Numbered from the stretch's first letter, positions 7,866-16,233 are shown. The stretch: 64,000 bases of DNA from Streptosporangium nondiastaticum (GCF_003011965.1 NZ_PXWG01000001.1:310001-374000); one strand, 5' to 3'. Notes: a model not told the origin generated them from the letters alone. Program-made: numbers and translations.

Positions 7866-8113
7866 GGACGATGCTGTCGGGTTCGGTCGGCCACGGATGG
7901 CGACGTGCCGGGGAGCGTGGTGCAGCGCAGTCCGAAAGGTGTGATGATGCGCCGTTCCACTTCGGTGGTGTAGGTGTTGCCCGCGTCGGCAGGCCGTACC
8001 CGGGCTCGGTGGTGAGCTGCAGCAGGAAGGTGGCGACGAAGAGCTCGTTCAGGGTGCCGGCGGCGGAACCGATCCTGCGGAAGGCGTGGACGTCCGGTGT
8101 GCAGGTTCACCAC
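7866..8113 (-). pseudogene. Serine hydrolase (beta-lactamase/DD-peptidase family) fragment
   Basis: On the minus strand one frame encodes NTYTTEVERRIITPFGLRC and then TTLPGTSP, the helix and loop typical of class C beta-lactamase-like D-Ala-D-Ala carboxypeptidases. A neighbouring frame upstream encodes TPDVHAFRRIGSAAGTLNEL, like another part of the same family. No catalytic SxxK or YxN motif remains and the frames are inconsistent, so this is a decayed fragment. Confidence 0.45.
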
Positions 8114-8122
8114 ACCGGACGT
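8090..8122 (-). terminator. Perfect 12-bp hairpin downstream of glsB-like gene
   Basis: ACGTCCGGTGTG (8090-8101) and CACACCGGACGT (8111-8122) are perfectly complementary with a nine-base loop. It lies about 40 bp after the stop of the minus-strand GlsB-like gene. Confidence 0.5.
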
Positions 8123-8163
8123 GGTGTGCCGCGGAGGGTCCGGTGCGGTGGGGTACGGGTGCC

Positions 8164-8430
8164 TCAGTCGCGTGAATTGCCGAAGAGGACGCGGTAGCCG
8201 ATGAGTAGGACCAGCGAGCCCGCGATCGCTGACCCCCAGGTGGCGGCGTCGAAGAAGTGGTTACTGATCGGCTTGTGCAGAAACTTCGCGGACAGCCAGC
8301 CGCCGATGAACGCCCCTGCGATGCCGATGAGAGTCGTGCCGATCAGACCGCCCGGGTCTCGTCCCGGCAGGAGGATCTTGGCGATTGCTCCTGCCAGCAG
8401 CCCCAGAATGATCCAGCCGATGATGCCCAT
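8164..8430 (-). CDS. GlsB/YeaQ/YmgE family stress-response membrane protein
   Basis: The 88-residue product has three predicted membrane segments and the family pattern IIGWIILGLLAGAIAK near the start, then GRDPGGLIGTTLIGIAGAFIGGWL. Members are small inner-membrane proteins induced by stress; biochemical role is unknown. The C-terminal segment SLVLLIGYRVLF forms the last helix. It lies 100 bp downstream of terD on the same strand, so the two may be expressed together under envelope or metal stress. Confidence 0.85.
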   Translation of the reverse strand: MGIIGWIILGLLAGAIAKILLPGRDPGGLIGTTLIGIAGAFIGGWLSAKFLHKPISNHFFDAATWGSAIAGSLVLLIGYRVLFGNSRD

Positions 8431-8530
8431 GATGGTGTTCTGCCTTTCCTGCGATCAACCGTGGAAGACGGTGCTCCGGCAACCCGCGTACTACTCACGG
8501 TGCGTAGTCGTAGCCGGCCGGGGATCCGGT

Positions 8531-9106
8531 TCAGACGTTGACGCCGTAGTCCTGGGCTATGCCGCGCAGCCCGGATGCGTATCCCTGGCCGACGGCCCGG
8601 AACTTCCACTCCGCCCCGTGGCGGTAGAGCTCGCCGAAGACCATCGCCGTCTCGGTGGAGGCGTCCTCGGTCAGGTCGTAGCGGGCGAGCTCACGCCCGT
8701 CGGCCTGGTTGACCACGCGGATGAAGGCGTTGCGGACCTGGCCGAAGTTCTGACTGCGCTGCTCGGCGTCGTAGATGGACACGGGGAAGACGACCTTGTC
8801 GATGTCGGCGGGCACCGCGGCGAGATCGACCTGGATCTGCTCGTCGTCCCCGTCCCCGCCACCGGTGAGGTTGTCACCGGAGTGCACCACTGAGCCGTCA
8901 GGGCTGCGCAGGTTGTTGAAGAAGACGAAGTGCTGGTCGGATACGACCTTTCCCGACGCGTTGCACAGCAGTGCGGAGGCGTCCAGGTCGTAGTCGGCGC
9001 CCGTCGTGGTGCGCACGTCCCAGCCCAGCCCGACCATGACGGCGGTCAGGCCCGGAGCCTCCTTGCTCAGCGAAACGTTGCCGCCCTTGGACAGGGTCAC
9101 GGCCAT
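8531..9106 (-). CDS. terD: TerD family protein
   Basis: The 191-residue product matches TerD throughout: [19 protein letters not shown] at the start, [19 protein letters not shown], then a Ca-binding loop in [17 protein letters not shown], and the closing [19 protein letters not shown]. TerD proteins bind calcium and belong to tellurite/stress-response systems; in Streptomyces several paralogues also affect development. ATG 9106 follows GGAGGA on the minus strand; the frame is open 15 codons further upstream without a better start. No other ter genes are adjacent. Confidence 0.92.
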   Translation of the reverse strand: MAVTLSKGGNVSLSKEAPGLTAVMVGLGWDVRTTTGADYDLDASALLCNASGKVVSDQHFVFFNNLRSPDGSVVHSGDNLTGGGDGDDEQIQVDLAAVPADIDKVVFPVSIYDAEQRSQNFGQVRNAFIRVVNQADGRELARYDLTEDASTETAMVFGELYRHGAEWKFRAVGQGYASGLRGIAQDYGVNV

Positions 9107-9560
9107 GAACTTCCTCCGATGATCTTCAGTGCGTGGTGTTTCGCCACGCATAACGTGACGTCAGCCAGCATAGTTCCCGGATTGCGCAACTCATAAAGTA
9201 TCTGTCGCGGGCGGCCGCGCGGCGGCAGGTGAGGCTCGATGAGCCCCGAGCAGCCTTCGGTGCCCGTCAGGCGCCGGCCGGGGCCGGCCCGGGCCCGGCC
9301 GAGGGCAAGGGGCTTCCGCCGCGGAGCAATTCGCCGCCATGTGAGCCGGATACGACGTGGCGCCCCTGGTCCGGGGCCGTCTCGGGCTTCCTGCTCGCGG
9401 TTGCCTTCCAGCACGGCGACAAGGCGCCCGTCCATGAGAACGACCTGGGCCGGGTCACTCGTGGGAACGCTGCCAGCCCGGTGACGTGGTGTTCCGGAGG
9501 ATCGACCGGGGCGCCGGGAACGCCCGGGAACCTGACCTTAAGATCAGCTCTTTGACCTGC

Positions 9561-9592
9561 ACTCACACGTTACTCAACGTTACTCACACGTT
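9561..9592 (+). repeat. Three direct repeats before the ion-channel gene
   Basis: ACTCACACGTT (9561-9571), ACTCAACGTT (9572-9581) and ACTCACACGTT (9582-9592) are joined end to end and finish 22 bp before the channel ATG. TTGACC at 9552-9557 lies just upstream. They could bind a regulator or form part of the 5' leader. The rest of the 500-bp gap between terD and this point shows no gene. Confidence 0.6.
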
Positions 9593-9614
9593 CCGAAGGC
9601 TGGAGAGAAGAGAG

Positions 9615-10532
9615 ATGGCCGACGTTGCCGCCGTGGAAGCACCGAAGGGACGGCGCGCGCTGGCACGACGCTGCCGCCGTATCACCGACTCCGGCTGGTT
9701 CTCCGGCACAGTCTTCGCCGTCATCCTCGCGAACGCCGGTGTTCTGGGGTTAGAGACCTACGCCGGCGTCGCTGCGCGCTGGCACGACCAGCTGTCAGTG
9801 ATCGAGCACGGCTTCCTGACCGTCTTCGCGGCCGAGATCACCCTTCGCGCCCTGGCTCACGCAGATCGCCCTGGAGAATTCTTCCGCGACCCGTGGAATC
9901 TCTTCGATCTCGCCGTCGTCGTTCTGGCCGTCCTGCCGATCACCCGCGAGAACGCCACTGCCTTGCGCCTGATGCGGCTCGCCCGGGTCCTGCGCGCCGC
10001 CAGATTCCTGCCACAACTGCGGATCATCATCGTCGCCGTGGGCAAGAGCCTGCCCGGCACCATCAGCTTCCTGGTCGTCGGCACCCTGCTGCTGTACGTG
10101 TACGCGATGGTCGGCTGGGTGTTCTTCGCAGACGACGACCCGGAGCACTACGGCTCCATCGGACGGGCCGCCCTCACCCTCTTTCTTCTCATGACATTGG
10201 ACGGGCTCGGAGATGCGGTACGCGCCGGGCTGGAGATCTCCCGCTGGAGCATCGTCTACTTCGCCTCCTACGTCCTGCTCGCATCGTTCGTCCTGGTCAA
10301 CCTCCTCATCGGCGTCGTCATCAAATCGCTGGACGAAGCACACCGTTCCGAGGCGTCCAGGGAGCTGTCGACCGCCACTGCCCCGAGGGACGACGCGACT
10401 CTGCTGCTGGAGCGTATCGCCGCCGCCCGCGCTGCTCTCGATGACCTGGAAGAGGGGCTGGCCGCGCACGAGTGCGACACGCACCGCTCTGCGAAAGCTG
10501 CGCGGAGTGAGGCGGCGCCGAGACATGCATAG
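9615..10532 (+). CDS. Single-domain voltage-gated ion channel
   Basis: The 305-residue product has six membrane segments. S4 at residues 117-136 contains RLMRLARVLRAAR with positive residues every third position, the voltage sensor. The pore helix and filter read LFLLMTLDGLGDA around residues 189-201, followed by S6 at 213-238. The layout matches bacterial NaChBac-type channels, which work as tetramers. The filter TLDGLGD differs from the sodium-selective TLESW pattern, so ion selectivity is uncertain. The C-terminal tail (LLERIAAARAALDDLEEGL) is a predicted coiled coil for tetramer assembly. ATG 9615 follows GGAGAGAAGAGAG. Confidence 0.85.
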   Translation: MADVAAVEAPKGRRALARRCRRITDSGWFSGTVFAVILANAGVLGLETYAGVAARWHDQLSVIEHGFLTVFAAEITLRALAHADRPGEFFRDPWNLFDLAVVVLAVLPITRENATALRLMRLARVLRAARFLPQLRIIIVAVGKSLPGTISFLVVGTLLLYVYAMVGWVFFADDDPEHYGSIGRAALTLFLLMTLDGLGDAVRAGLEISRWSIVYFASYVLLASFVLVNLLIGVVIKSLDEAHRSEASRELSTATAPRDDATLLLERIAAARAALDDLEEGLAAHECDTHRSAKAARSEAAPRHA

Positions 10533-10856
10533 TGCGCTATCGCGCCGGTCGCCGTCGCTCTCGGAGGTTCCATTCTCCCAGGTCAGTGCACGTGGCGGGC
10601 ATGGCCTTCATTGCCGCGCACAAGGACTTCCTCGCCGAGGCCCGGACCGTGCTGCACGAGTCGGCAGAAGCAGGGGGAGCGACCCGCGAGGCGAGGCACT
10701 CGTGCCACCGGGGCGAGGAATCCGCGCCACAGGAGTGCTGCCTTCCTGACCCGTTGTCAAGAATCCACCGGTAGCATCGCTGCCACGACGGGCGTGCGGC
10801 TGGATTCCTCCGCCTCCGGCGGTCGTGCAGCCGTGCCCCTGGGGGATCATGCCGCG
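10533..10856. other. About 320 bp without a recognisable gene
   Basis: No frame shows a credible start with coherent protein sequence. I see no repeats or strong hairpins here. Confidence 0.4.
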
Positions 10857-11342
10857 TGCCATCATGGCCCTCGCTCACCGATTCACCGCGCCTGCCGCGG
10901 TGCCGGTATCCGAGCTGAGCCACGAGCTGCGCCCGGTCAACGAGGCGGTGTGCGGGGTGCGCCGATCGAAGTTCCGCTGGTGGTGCTGAGCGGTGAGCGG
11001 CGCGAGACGCTGTTCGCGCGAGCCCTGCCCGGTCACGACGAGGCCTCCCGTTTCCACATGATGGGGCCGTTGCATGCGCTCGGCACGCTCGCCTCCACTC
11101 GGACCGGGTTTCTGCTGGAGCGCGCACCCGGCTTCCGGGGCCCGGTCGCTGACCTGGGCCGGGAGGCTTCCGCGCACTACGCCCAAGGGAACGCGGCCGG
11201 GTTCCGCGCGTGGTTCGCGGGCCGGGCGGCGAGTCTGGAGAGGAACCTCGTGCGGTACGTGGGGCAGCCGTCCGCGTCCGCGGCGGAACAGCTGATGGTG
11301 CCGCTGATCTGCCTGAACCACATGTGGTCGTCGGGCGGATGA
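10857..11342 (+). pseudogene. Unidentified gene fragment
   Basis: One frame encodes coherent sequence (VPLVVLSGERRETLFARAL, HALGTLASTRTGFLLERAP, MVPLICLNHMW) ending at a stop at 11340-11342. A neighbouring frame just upstream encodes ALAHRFTAPAAVPVSELSH, suggesting a frame change near 10960. I do not recognise the family. It runs directly into the methyltransferase remnant, so a deletion may have joined two genes here. Confidence 0.35.
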
Positions 11343-11718
11343 TCCTGATGCACCTGCCTGACCCGGCGGCACCATCAGGGCAGTGTCCACACTGGTCCGC
11401 CCAGGTGGTGTGGTCACCTTCCAGGACCTCAACACCACCCGGATCCGGTCGGTACCCGCCCTGCCGCTGCTGACGAGGGGCATCGCGGTGGTCAACGACT
11501 GCCTGCGTGCCGCGGGCCGCACTCTGGACACCGGCGAACGGTTGTACTCCCTGTTCCGGGAAGCCGGGCTGACGGACCCCGAGTTCGCCGTGGCGGTGCC
11601 GACGCCGCAGGACAAGGAATCGGCCGTGGTGATGCTGGGCCAGACGCTGCTCACTGCGCTCCCGTTCGCCGAGGAGGCCGGCGTGGTCACCCCGGGCGAC
11701 CTCGACCCGGACACACTG
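11322..11718 (+). pseudogene. SAM-dependent methyltransferase, 5' part of interrupted gene
   Basis: The frame encodes VVVGRMILMHLPDPAA, the strand 4/helix D region of a class I methyltransferase, then after a one-base frame change near 11375 LVRPGGVVTFQDLNTTR (the RPGG motif), and continues to GDLDPDTL at 11718. The SAM-binding GxGxG region is missing. The 4,128-bp transposon is inserted after the CTG codon for Leu; the remaining 3' end lies at 15847-15941. The gene was thus hit at least three times: loss of the N-terminus, a frameshift and the insertion. Confidence 0.7.
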
Positions 11719-11804
11719 AGCCTCCGCCAACTTGAAGTCGCCGGTCAAAGGGCTGGTGTGCTGGACTGTCGGCGTACTCGCGCTGGTCGTGGGCGACAGT
11801 CTGC
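11719..11804 (+). repeat. Left terminal inverted repeat
   Basis: This 86-bp arm matches the reverse complement of 15761-15846 with about eight mismatches. One frame of both arms reads MKS-x-VKGLVC-x-TVGVL, but there is no sign that it is translated. Confidence 0.85.
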
Positions 11805-11882
11805 GGGGTAGATCATCTGGCAGAGCGGTCGGTTCGCTAGGTTCCTGCCCGCTGTGGCCGGTTGGTCTTCTACGATCCGGTC

Positions 11883-12338
11883 ATGCTGGATCCCGAGTTG
11901 CTGGAGCGGATCACCGCGCGGTGTGCGGAACTGGACGAACTCGAAGAACAGATGGCCGAGCAGCTGGCAGAGGTGCGGGCGGAACGGGACGAGCTCGCCG
12001 TCGCCGAACGGGTCCTTGAACGGATGAGCGAACAGCTCTCTGACGAGCGTGCCTCGGCCGCGCCGATGCCCGGGCAGGTGGGCGGGCATGCGGTGATGCT
12101 CATCCCGCATCGCACGCCGGACGTGGAGGAAGCGGTGCTCCCGCCGGACTACCAGCGCCTCCTCGCCGCCGTGCGGCAGGGGGCCGGGCCGGTCATGGCC
12201 CGGCAGGTCGGCGAAGTGCTGGGGGTGGACGTCAGCATGCGGGCCAAGCTGGAACCGCTACGCGGGAGGCTGGTCAGGCTGGCCGATCGCGGCTGGCTGC
12301 GCAAACTGCCTGACGGCCGGTTCACTACCCGCCTGTGA
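11883..12338 (+). CDS. Coiled-coil/winged-helix protein linked to IS5-type transposase
   Basis: The 151-residue product starts MLDPELLERITARCAELDEL and has a charged coiled coil over residues 1-55 (ELEEQMAEQLAEVRAERDEL). The C-terminal 70 residues (VLPPDYQRLLAAVRQGAGPV through GWLRKLPDGRF) look like a winged-helix domain. A copy of its N-terminus is fused to a deleted copy of the same transposase at 19276-19809, and a diverged remnant sits at 37962-38345. It therefore travels with the transposase. I infer a DNA-binding accessory or regulatory protein. The stop lies 72 bp before the transposase start. Confidence 0.7.
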   Translation: MLDPELLERITARCAELDELEEQMAEQLAEVRAERDELAVAERVLERMSEQLSDERASAAPMPGQVGGHAVMLIPHRTPDVEEAVLPPDYQRLLAAVRQGAGPVMARQVGEVLGVDVSMRAKLEPLRGRLVRLADRGWLRKLPDGRFTTRL

Positions 12339-12409
12339 CCAGGCACACCACTGCCCGGAGCGGTGCGGCGCGGGCGTAACCGGGATGCCCCGGCGGCCAT
12401 TGGAACGGT

Positions 12410-13243
12410 ATGACGAGAACTCACGAACGTGCCGAGGACACCTGCCCGCTTGTCTACCGGTGCCGTCTGCCACTGTCCACGAGCACCGTCAACCACGTCG
12501 CCAGTCTGCTGCGACGCCACCTGAAGGCGATACGGTCGCGGTGGCGGGTCCTACCGCCTGGGAGGATCGCGGTGATCGTCCTGGCCGTGCTGCGCCACGA
12601 CCAACGCCTGGCCGACATGGCCGGCGGCAACAACGTGTCCGAGTCCACCGTCCGCCGCTGGCGCGACGAGCTGATCACCCTGCTCGCCGCCCAGGCGCCG
12701 CGCCTGGACCGCGCCCTGAAGAAGATCGCCAAGCGGGGCGAGGAAGTCGTCCTGATTGACGGCACCCTCATCCCCACCGAGCGCCGCACCGGAAGAGCCG
12801 ACAGGCGGAACTATTCCGGCAAACACCGCCGCCATGGCCTGCACTTCCTCGCCCTGACCGACGAGAGAGGCCGGCTGATCTGGATATCGGCCGCCCGGCC
12901 CGGCCGCACCCACGACATCACCGCCGCCCGCCACGACCACATCCTGGCCCACCTGCGCGCCGCCGGTCTCAGCGCACTTGCGGACCTCGGCTTCCGCGGC
13001 CTGGACAACGACGTACTCGACCCCGTGATCGTCACAGGCTTCCACGCCAGCCGCACCCACAAGCTCACACCCGGCCAAAAGACCGCCAACCGCGTCCTCG
13101 CCGTCGGACGCGCACCGGTCGAGCACTGCTTCGCCCACCTCAAGAACTGGCGGACCCTCACCAAACTCCGCACCGACCCCGCCCGCGCCACCCGCCTCCT
13201 GCGCTCCCTGCTCGTCCTGACGAACCTCGAAGTCAACCGCTGA
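12410..13243 (+). CDS. IS5-type transposase (DDE_Tnp_4 superfamily)
   Basis: The 277-residue product has a helix-turn-helix segment (LADMAGGNNVSESTVRRWRDEL, about residues 65-88). The DDE catalytic domain follows: first Asp in VVLIDGTLIPTERR, second in ALADLGFRGLD, and the Glu in PVEHCFAHLKNWR. An RNYSGKHRRHGLHF segment is typical of the family. All three acidic residues are present, so it may be active. The exact start is uncertain: ATG 12410 is the first, but family members often begin nearer LPLSTSTVNHVASLL. It lies inside the 4.1-kb transposon. Confidence 0.88.
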   Translation: MTRTHERAEDTCPLVYRCRLPLSTSTVNHVASLLRRHLKAIRSRWRVLPPGRIAVIVLAVLRHDQRLADMAGGNNVSESTVRRWRDELITLLAAQAPRLDRALKKIAKRGEEVVLIDGTLIPTERRTGRADRRNYSGKHRRHGLHFLALTDERGRLIWISAARPGRTHDITAARHDHILAHLRAAGLSALADLGFRGLDNDVLDPVIVTGFHASRTHKLTPGQKTANRVLAVGRAPVEHCFAHLKNWRTLTKLRTDPARATRLLRSLLVLTNLEVNR

Positions 13244-13274
13244 CGGGCGCTTTTCGGTCCCTTGCGTGGCCATT

Positions 13275-13351
13275 CCTGAACGGTTCAGGGCGTAGCGGGT
13301 TCAACGCGCGTAGCTTCCTGCTCTGGTGTGGGCACACCGTGTGCCCACACC
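13275..13351. promoter_or_regulatory. Two strong palindromes upstream of the cargo gene
   Basis: CCTGAAC-G-GTTCAGG (13275-13289) is a perfect palindrome around one base. A second perfect palindrome has 13-base arms GGTGTGGGCACAC (13325-13337) and GTGTGCCCACACC (13339-13351) around one central C. They lie between the transposase stop and the cargo start at 13369. No T-run follows, so they look like operators or protein-binding ends rather than a terminator. The second ends 17 bp before the cargo ATG. Confidence 0.55.
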
Positions 13352-13368
13352 TGTGACAGGGGTGGGGC

Positions 13369-15423
13369 GTGATGACGGATACGACTCCGGAGCAGCGGCT
13401 GGAGCGGTTGCGGGGCCAGTTGATGGGGACGCGCAGTAATACGCGTGCGGTGCGGGCTGCGGCGCGGAGGGACAAGGGCAATGTGCTGTTCGGTGCGATG
13501 CTGCACGCCGCGGACCGGTTTCGGCAGGGCAAGTCGGCGACTGATCTCGAGCGGACGCTGCTGGGAGTGCTGCGGGCCGCTCTGACGGATGCGGAGATCA
13601 GGGACTGGGGGCGGGTCTACCGGGAGGCGGTGAACACGCTGGGCAGGCCCGCGACGATACCCGAGGTCATCGCCCGGCGCCCGGTGACCTCCGGCTACAC
13701 CCTGCTGGAGCACGTGCTGACCTTCGGGCCCGTGGCGGCGGAGCACGCGGCGCGGCCGAACATGGCGTTCGTCGACCGGGAGACGCTGGCCGCGGGGGGA
13801 GACATCGACACGCCGCGGTTCCGCGAGGGCATGCGCGAGGACGGGTTCGGCGTCACCGTCTTCCGCAAGTCGTCGACATCTGCACGTGCCGCGCAGACGG
13901 CCGAGAACACCGGCAACGCCGCACAGACCGGCGACGCGGACGCCGGGGCCGACGAGCGTACGACGCAGTCGTTCAGGGCCAAGCTGGAGCTGGAGAGCTT
14001 CCACTGCCACCGGGCGGTGGGCGACGCGGGGGGCGGGAGGGACGAGATCTACTGGTGTTCGGCCTCCGCCAGCGACAAACAGGCCGGCGAGGCCTACATG
14101 TCGGAGGAGTTCGGCGGGGTCAAGAAGGGGCAGACCCGCACCTTCGGCTCGAACCGGGTGGTCTTCGACGGCCAGGCGAGCACCGGTGTGGTGCTGAACA
14201 TGTGGTGCTGGGAGGCCGACGACAGCCCCGGCGCGTGGTACGACAAGCTCCAGACTGCCCTGACGGCCCTCAAGCAGCAGCTTTTTGACACCTGGCAGTG
14301 GCAGCTCAGCATGGGCCTCTTCGATCCGACCATCGTCGGCAGCGCCCTGGCCGAGATCATGATCACAGCCGTCCTCATCATTGAGAAACTGCGCAACGAC
14401 GACGACCTCTCCAGCGCCCGTGGGATCATCCTGGACCAGTTCGACCTGGCCCTCATGGCGCACCGGGGCACGACCGACTTTCACTTCGACGGCGACGGTC
14501 ACCACAGCCTGAAGATGAAGTACACCGGCGACTCGGTGCCCTTCCCCGTCGGTACCCTGGAATACGCGGTGCGCACCGGTGACACCTGGGGAGCGCCGAT
14601 CTCCTTGCCCTGGAAGAGCATGTCTCCTCCGGCCCTGGCCTCCTTCCGGGGCGCCCTGCACGCCATGTACATCCGCGAGGGCGACAAGGCGGTGATGTGG
14701 ACCGTCCTGCGCGACGGCGTGTGGAGCGAACCCCAGCACATCGGCGGCTGGCTCTCGCTGTACGCCCCCACCCTGACCGACTTCAGGGGCACGCTGCACT
14801 GCGTCCTCGTCGGCCTGGACAACCGCGTGTACTCAAGCACGTCCACCGATGGCACCTCATGGACTAACGCGGCCAAGGTCGGAAACTTCTGGGCGAACCG
14901 CCCCGTGGGCCTGGCGGCGACCTGGTCCACAATGGGGCCGCTCCGGATGAGGCTGTACATGACGCACACAGGCGGGGACGACGTCAACAACGACAACTTC
15001 CACGACGGGACCCGCTGGACCACCAGCGCCACCCGGAGCTACCCCTGGCGGAGTTACAGCCCCATCTCTATGACCGGGTACGGCGCGAACGCCTACCGGG
15101 CCATGCGCGAGACGGACAACCGCGTGCGCTTCGCCACCGGCGGCTATCCGCTGTTCGGTGGCACCGACCCCTCATGGAGTGACGGAAGCCTCGTCTCAGG
15201 CTGGAGGATCTCCGCCGGCCCCACCCTGACCATCCACCAGAACCTGGTGTGGATCTTCTTCCGCGACAACAACAGCGAACTGTGCACAGCACACTACAAC
15301 CCGCAGAGCCGAGAGTGGAGCAGCTACACCCACGTCTTCAAACAGAGAACCACCAAGCCGATGCGTGAAACCGGCGCAGCATCCCATCAGAACAAGCTGT
15401 ACGCGATGTACCACCGGCAGTAG
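13369..15423 (+). CDS. Transposon cargo: 684-aa protein with C-terminal lectin-like beta-propeller
   Basis: The N-terminal 110 residues are helical and charged (PEQRLERLRGQLMGTRSNTR) with no signal peptide. A Ser/Thr/Ala-rich linker follows at about 170-200. Residues 205-310 form a beta-sandwich-like module (LELESFHCHRAV, RDEIYWCSASA, VVLNMWCWEADDSPGAW) like acidic modules found in secreted lectins and toxins. The last 300 residues contain about five repeats of a Trp/Gly-rich strand pattern (LASFRGALHAMYI, LTDFRGTLHCVLV, PTLTIHQNLVWIFF) typical of PLL/tachylectin-type propellers. It is preceded by palindromes and followed by a strong terminator, forming its own unit. Target and activity are unknown; sugar or surface binding is the best guess. 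Confidence 0.7.
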   Translation: MMTDTTPEQRLERLRGQLMGTRSNTRAVRAAARRDKGNVLFGAMLHAADRFRQGKSATDLERTLLGVLRAALTDAEIRDWGRVYREAVNTLGRPATIPEVIARRPVTSGYTLLEHVLTFGPVAAEHAARPNMAFVDRETLAAGGDIDTPRFREGMREDGFGVTVFRKSSTSARAAQTAENTGNAAQTGDADAGADERTTQSFRAKLELESFHCHRAVGDAGGGRDEIYWCSASASDKQAGEAYMSEEFGGVKKGQTRTFGSNRVVFDGQASTGVVLNMWCWEADDSPGAWYDKLQTALTALKQQLFDTWQWQLSMGLFDPTIVGSALAEIMITAVLIIEKLRNDDDLSSARGIILDQFDLALMAHRGTTDFHFDGDGHHSLKMKYTGDSVPFPVGTLEYAVRTGDTWGAPISLPWKSMSPPALASFRGALHAMYIREGDKAVMWTVLRDGVWSEPQHIGGWLSLYAPTLTDFRGTLHCVLVGLDNRVYSSTSTDGTSWTNAAKVGNFWANRPVGLAATWSTMGPLRMRLYMTHTGGDDVNNDNFHDGTRWTTSATRSYPWRSYSPISMTGYGANAYRAMRETDNRVRFATGGYPLFGGTDPSWSDGSLVSGWRISAGPTLTIHQNLVWIFFRDNNSELCTAHYNPQSREWSSYTHVFKQRTTKPMRETGAASHQNKLYAMYHRQ

Positions 15424-15603
15424 AGCCCGCCCGGCCCTGGAGCCGCAAGGCCGACGGAAGAGGAACGGCCACGCCGAAGGACAAAGCACCGGCGGCCCCC
15501 CACCACGGCAAGCTGCACGTGAGGCACCGCCGCTGACCCCCGGCACGCCACCAGAAACGGTGAACCGCCGCCCCTGACACACGACCAGAACAGATGAACC
15601 ACA

Positions 15604-15631
15604 GCCCCGCCTCCCCACACCGAGGCGGGGC
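15604..15631 (+). terminator. Terminator of the cargo gene
   Basis: GCCCCGCCTC (15604-15613) and GAGGCGGGGC (15622-15631) form a perfect ten-base stem with an eight-base loop, 180 bp after the cargo stop. Confidence 0.6.
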
Positions 15632-15760
15632 CCCTGACACGAACGCAAGACCCAGGCCGCCACACATCACGCGCTCTGCTCACTCTGGCGACCCTCCGGC
15701 CACGCCAACCACACCGGCAGGGGCGCGGCAGACAGGACACCGTGGCGACTGATCTTCCAT

Positions 15761-15846
15761 GCAGACAACCGCCCACGACCAGCACGAGCACGCCGACAGT
15801 CCGGCACACCAGCCCTTTGACCAGCGACTTCAAGTTGACGGAGGCT
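15761..15846 (-). repeat. Right terminal inverted repeat
   Basis: This is the inverted partner of 11719-11804, ending in AGCCTCCG when read inward from 15846. CACTG (15847-15851) follows as the second copy of the target site. Confidence 0.85.
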
Positions 15847-15941
15847 CACTGATCGACCAGCTCCGCGAGGAACTCCGGAACACCCCGTGCGCGATCTACC
15901 TGGCCGAACTGGTCGGCGCCTGGATCCGCCTGCCCGGCTGA
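15847..15941 (+). pseudogene. 3' end of the interrupted methyltransferase gene
   Basis: After the target duplication the frame reads LIDQLREELRNTPCAIYLA and ELVGAWIRLPG, then TGA at 15939-15941. The ending (hydrophobic strand, then GAWxRxPG) is the usual C-terminus of this methyltransferase family. It joins in frame to DPDTL at 11718 once the transposon is removed. Confidence 0.7.
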
Positions 15942-16233
15942 CGCACGCTCGGTGACGTCGCGGGAGAGAGCACGTCATCGACCAAGCACTCGTCGACGAC
16001 CCCGCCCCGGCCCGTACGGACAACCCAGGCCGCGACCAGACGGCGCAGGGCGCGCTTACATGACCGGTCCGCGGTTCATGGCTACCCCCTGGGTACCACC
16101 GACGACGCCCGCCTGTGCCACCTCACCCTGGCCCTGCCCCGGTCGGTCGCCTCGCAGGAGGCGAGCCCCGAGCCGCCCAAGGACCGCGTCCGCCCCCCGA
16201 CCCCGACGAGGAACGGAAATGACCTGCGAGCGC

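Larger units (their letters stand above)
11719..15846. mobile_element. 4,128-bp transposon with 86-bp terminal inverted repeats
   Basis: The ends begin AGCCTCCG and are inverted copies of one another for 86 bp with about eight mismatches and no gaps (11719-11804 and 15761-15846). The element is flanked by CACTG on both sides (11714-11718 and 15847-15851). Removing the element and one CACTG rejoins ...GAC ACA CTG ATC GAC CAG..., restoring the methyltransferase frame (DPDTL-IDQLREEL). It carries a coiled-coil/winged-helix ORF, an IS5-type transposase and a 684-residue cargo gene. Whether the IS5-type enzyme moves the whole unit, or is a passenger with its own ends near 11821, is not settled by the sequence. 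Confidence 0.85.
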
